A DNA stretch of 64,000 nucleotides from Peromyscus leucopus (taxonomy: Eukaryota > Chordata > Mammalia > Rodentia > Cricetidae). Numbering within the stretch: the first letter of the stretch is position 1; each line of letters opens with the position of its first letter. A program made the translations under genes and the position numbers. The DNA lies in contig NC_051071.1 of assembly GCF_004664715.2 (NCBI RefSeq), positions 88,951,436 to 89,015,435 on the forward strand, written 5' to 3'. The notes beneath the pieces are model-generated. The model had not been told where the DNA came from and made no database searches. It saw only the letters and a list, made by a program, of their open reading frames with translations. This document shows, in pieces, positions 61,321-64,000 of the stretch.

Positions 61321-61700
61321 CCTAAAGACAAACCATTGGACAGTATGTAGAGTGAGAGATTTGGGAGCACTCAGTCCTACATGGATGTCTTCATCAAACC
61401 CCACCCCTCAAGGTTCAGGGATCTATGCAGAAGAGGGGGCAGAAAGATTGTAAGAGCCAACAGTGGTGGATGGGTCCAAGCAAATAATGTCTTTCAGACA
61501 TAACAGGACTGATATACATGACTGTGGCAACATGCAGAAGGCCTACACAGCTCAAGCCAGACAAAATCTCTGCACTGAGAAGAGGAAGTGAACACAAAAT
61601 CCCACCCCTAACAAACAACTCACAGGCCCATCCTGTACCATATCCACTATTCCAGTCTTTCTACTGAGCCAGGACTACACCACACTCCATATTTAGACAA
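61321..61700 (+). mobile_element. Old L1 3' UTR fragment
   Basis: GAGAGATTTGGGAGCACTCAGTCC, ATGTCTTCATCAAACCCC and GGGATCTATGCAGAAGAGG match the reverse complement of the L1 segments at 49490-49509 and 50046-50102. Opposite orientation and separate location show an independent old L1 copy. Confidence 0.65.
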
Positions 61701-61899
61701 GGGGGCATATTCTGCACATCAGCCAGTTCCCTCTGTCTACTTGACTTAATTTCACCAAACCATCTCCAACTCTAGGCCCAAATCACCTGCACACCTCTCC
61801 TCTGCCCCAATATGTTTGTATCAGACTTAGAACTAACAAAATACTTCACATGCTCATATCTAATTGCAAAATACAAACAGTATATTCTCTTCAAAACCT
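61701..61899. other. Probable further old L1 sequence
   Basis: Continues between the two L1-like pieces without a clear boundary. No frame is preserved. Confidence 0.3.
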
Positions 61900-62720
61900 A
61901 CTGGTTTTGTAGAAATGTTTGCTCTGAGAATTACCTAGATGAACTTCAGCACACAGAATTTAAAAGAACAATCATAAACTTCATCAAAGAATTCAAGGAG
62001 TTTAAAGAAAATGCAAAGAAACAGCTCAATGAAGTTAAGGAGAAAGAACTTAAGGAGTATAAATGCCTGAGTGATGCCCAAGAAAAGAGACAAGGCTGAA
62101 GAAAATGAAGAAGACAACCCCAGGACTTGAGAATGGGATTCTGTAAGGAGATAGAAACTGTGAAGAGGACTCGGGCTGAGGTGCAGATGGAAATAAAAAC
62201 TCCAATAACAACTAGAAAACTCAAAGGAAAACCTTATATTAGAATATCAGGACTCAAAGTAGAGTGTCTAGACCAAATCATCAATGAATCTAAAAATAGA
62301 AAAACAACCCATAGGAAAGGAACACACAAAAAAAATGTGGGACACCATAAAGAAACCAAACCTTTGGATTATATGCATAGATGAAGGAGAAGAATCCTGA
62401 GTCAGTGGCACAGATGAGAGCATCATCACAATCATAGAAGAAAACCTCCCCATACTAGGAAAGACACACCAATACAAATACAAGGAGCACACAGAACACT
62501 AAAGAGACAAGACCAGAAAAGACACTGCTCATGGCCTATCATAGTTAAAACACTGAGTATACATAACAAAAAGATATCAAAAGCTGCAAGAGAATAAATG
62601 AAAGTCACATATGAAAGAAAATCCTTCAGAATAACAGCTAACTTCTTAATGGAAACTTGGAAAGCCAGAAGTGTCCAGAGCACTGCAGTTCAAGTCCTAA
62701 AAGACAATATTATTTAAGAA
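61900..62720 (+). pseudogene. Decayed L1 ORF1 remnant
   Basis: Frames at 61812-62099 and 62127-62384, then shorter ones to 62720, give a Lys/Glu-rich coiled-coil stretch (EFKRTIINFIKEFKEFKEN). A GAHRTLKRQDQKR...IIVKTLSIHNK-like segment and an ARSVQ...VLKDN end follow, which parallels the L1 ORF1 RNA-binding domain. Several stops and frameshifts break it. It is older than the L1 at 50712. Confidence 0.65.
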
Positions 62721-62764
62721 ACAACAAATAAAGCAAATAACAGCTGTTGAGATATGCCTTAGTT

Positions 62765-62767
<3 letters not shown>

Positions 62768-62817
<50 letters not shown>

Positions 62818-63115
62818 GCTGTGAAGAGACACCATGTCCTCAGCAACTCTTACAAAGAAAACATTTGAGCTGGTGGCTTACAGTTTCAGGGGTTCAGTCC
62901 ATTATCATCATGGTGGGGAGCATGGTGACATGCAGATGTGGTGCTGAATACATCTTGACCAGAAGGCAGCAGGAAGTTGGCTGACTGTCACACAAGTGAA
63001 GCTTGAGAAAAGAGGCCTCAAAGTCCACCCCCACAGTGACACACTTCCTCCAACAAGACCACACCTTCTAATAATGCCACTCCCTTTGGGAGGCATTTTA
63101 TTTCAAACCACCACA
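62768..63115 (-). mobile_element. Poly-T (46 nt) plus muroid dispersed repeat
   Basis: A 46-nt T run is followed by AATTGCTGTGAAGAGACACCATG, TTACAGTTTCAGGGGTTCAGTCC, ACACTTCCTCCAACAAG and TTTCAAACCACCAC. This non-coding repeat is very common in muroid genomes; I recognise it but cannot name it. The poly-T at the left indicates retroposition in minus orientation. Confidence 0.65.
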
Positions 63116-63420
<305 letters not shown>

Positions 63421-63520
63421 AGCAACTGCATAGATTTTATTTTCAAACCTATAGCACAGACCTTTAGTATTCTTTTTTTTTTGTGTGTGTGTGACAACTG
63501 AGAACTTCTCTTGACAATTT

Positions 63521-63676
63521 TTTTTTAAAGATTTATTTATTTATTATGTATACAGAAGAAGGCGCCAGATCTCATTACAGATGGTTGTGAGCCACCATGT
63601 GGTTGCTGGGAATTGAACTCAGGACCTCTGGAAGAGCAGTGGGAGCTCTTAACCTCTGAGCCATCTCTCCAGCCCC
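63521..63676 (-). repeat. B2 SINE
   Basis: TTTAAAGATTTATTTATTTATTATG tail on the left and GGGGCTGGAGAGATGG head (minus strand) on the right. It is almost identical to the copy at 24290-24450. TGACAAATTTT at 63677 and TGACAATTTTT near 63512 look like a slightly decayed TSD. Confidence 0.9.
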
Positions 63677-63695
63677 TGACAAATTTTCACTTAAT

Positions 63696-64000
63696 TGTAG
63701 CCGGAGTTTTCTCCAATCCTGCCCAGCCCCATGGACCCCACAGCTGCTTATAAAATAATCATTCAGAAGCTCATATTAATTAAACTGCTTAGCCATTAAC
63801 TCAGGCCTACCATTGTCTAGCTCTTACTCTTATACTCAGCCCATTTCTGTTAATCTATATGTCACCACGTGTTCTGTGGCTTTACCTGCTGCCTTTACAT
63901 GCTGTAGGCTGGCATCTCCTCCCAGCTTCCACTTCCCAGCCTCTCTTCTCTGTTTGTCTTGCCTATCCTATACTTCCTGCCTGGCTACTGGCCAATCAGC
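63696..64000 (-). mobile_element. LTR, family A, cut by the window end
   Basis: Begins TGTAGCCGGAGTTTTCTCC (U5 end, minus orientation) and runs through AATTAAACTGCTTAGCC, CCATTTCTGTTAATCTATATG and ends in the CCAAT motif ACTGGCCAATCAGC at the last base. The U3 start lies outside. Whether it is solo or part of a provirus cannot be seen. Confidence 0.85.

Overview
The window is vertebrate nuclear DNA from a muroid rodent. It is dense in B1, B2/B3, ID/B4-type SINEs, rodent L1 and class II endogenous retrovirus LTRs. The youngest B1 copies (14669-14831, 58184-58370) carry an internal variant that I associate with cricetids (hamsters, voles, deer mice) rather than house mouse or rat. The cricetid assignment is moderate-confidence inference from SINE subfamily appearance; no species is claimed.

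One protein gene is visible. It is a 4.77-kb intronless open reading frame at 3441-8207 (+) encoding a near full-length THOC2-like protein of 1588 residues, i.e. a retrocopy of the THO/TREX subunit gene Thoc2, probably the rodent Thoc2l retrogene. A GC box lies just upstream and an AATAAA lies about 0.33 kb past the stop. I found no exon of any other gene. Other long reading frames are pieces of L1, of retroviral gag, or of low-complexity repeats.

Layout: 1-3.4 kb, AT-rich intergenic DNA with a B3 SINE and a hAT-like element. 3.4-8.6 kb, the THOC2-like retrogene. 8.7-27 kb, intergenic DNA with old L1, MIR, several SINEs and B1-containing solo LTRs. 27-29 kb, an LTR-like region split by a palindromic LTR element. 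31.7-33.6 kb, an ERV remnant. 34-38 kb, nested SINE/LTR clusters. 39.2-42.9 kb, a small provirus with two LTRs, PPT and putative PBS but no recognisable genes. 44.9-46.3 kb, two LTRs in inverted orientation. 48.9-60.6 kb, a multi-level nest: an old L1 3' region split by a solo LTR and by a gag-bearing ERV, the ERV itself split by a full-length L1, a young B1 and another LTR. 61-64 kb, L1 fragments, SINEs, microsatellites and another LTR cut by the window end.

No tRNA, rRNA, CRISPR or operon-like structure is present. The main points of biological interest are the intact retrogene, the chronology readable from target-site duplications (TSDs) in the 49-60 kb nest, and an LTR element at 28114-28676 whose two outer ends are both the U5 end yet are flanked by a 6-bp TSD.
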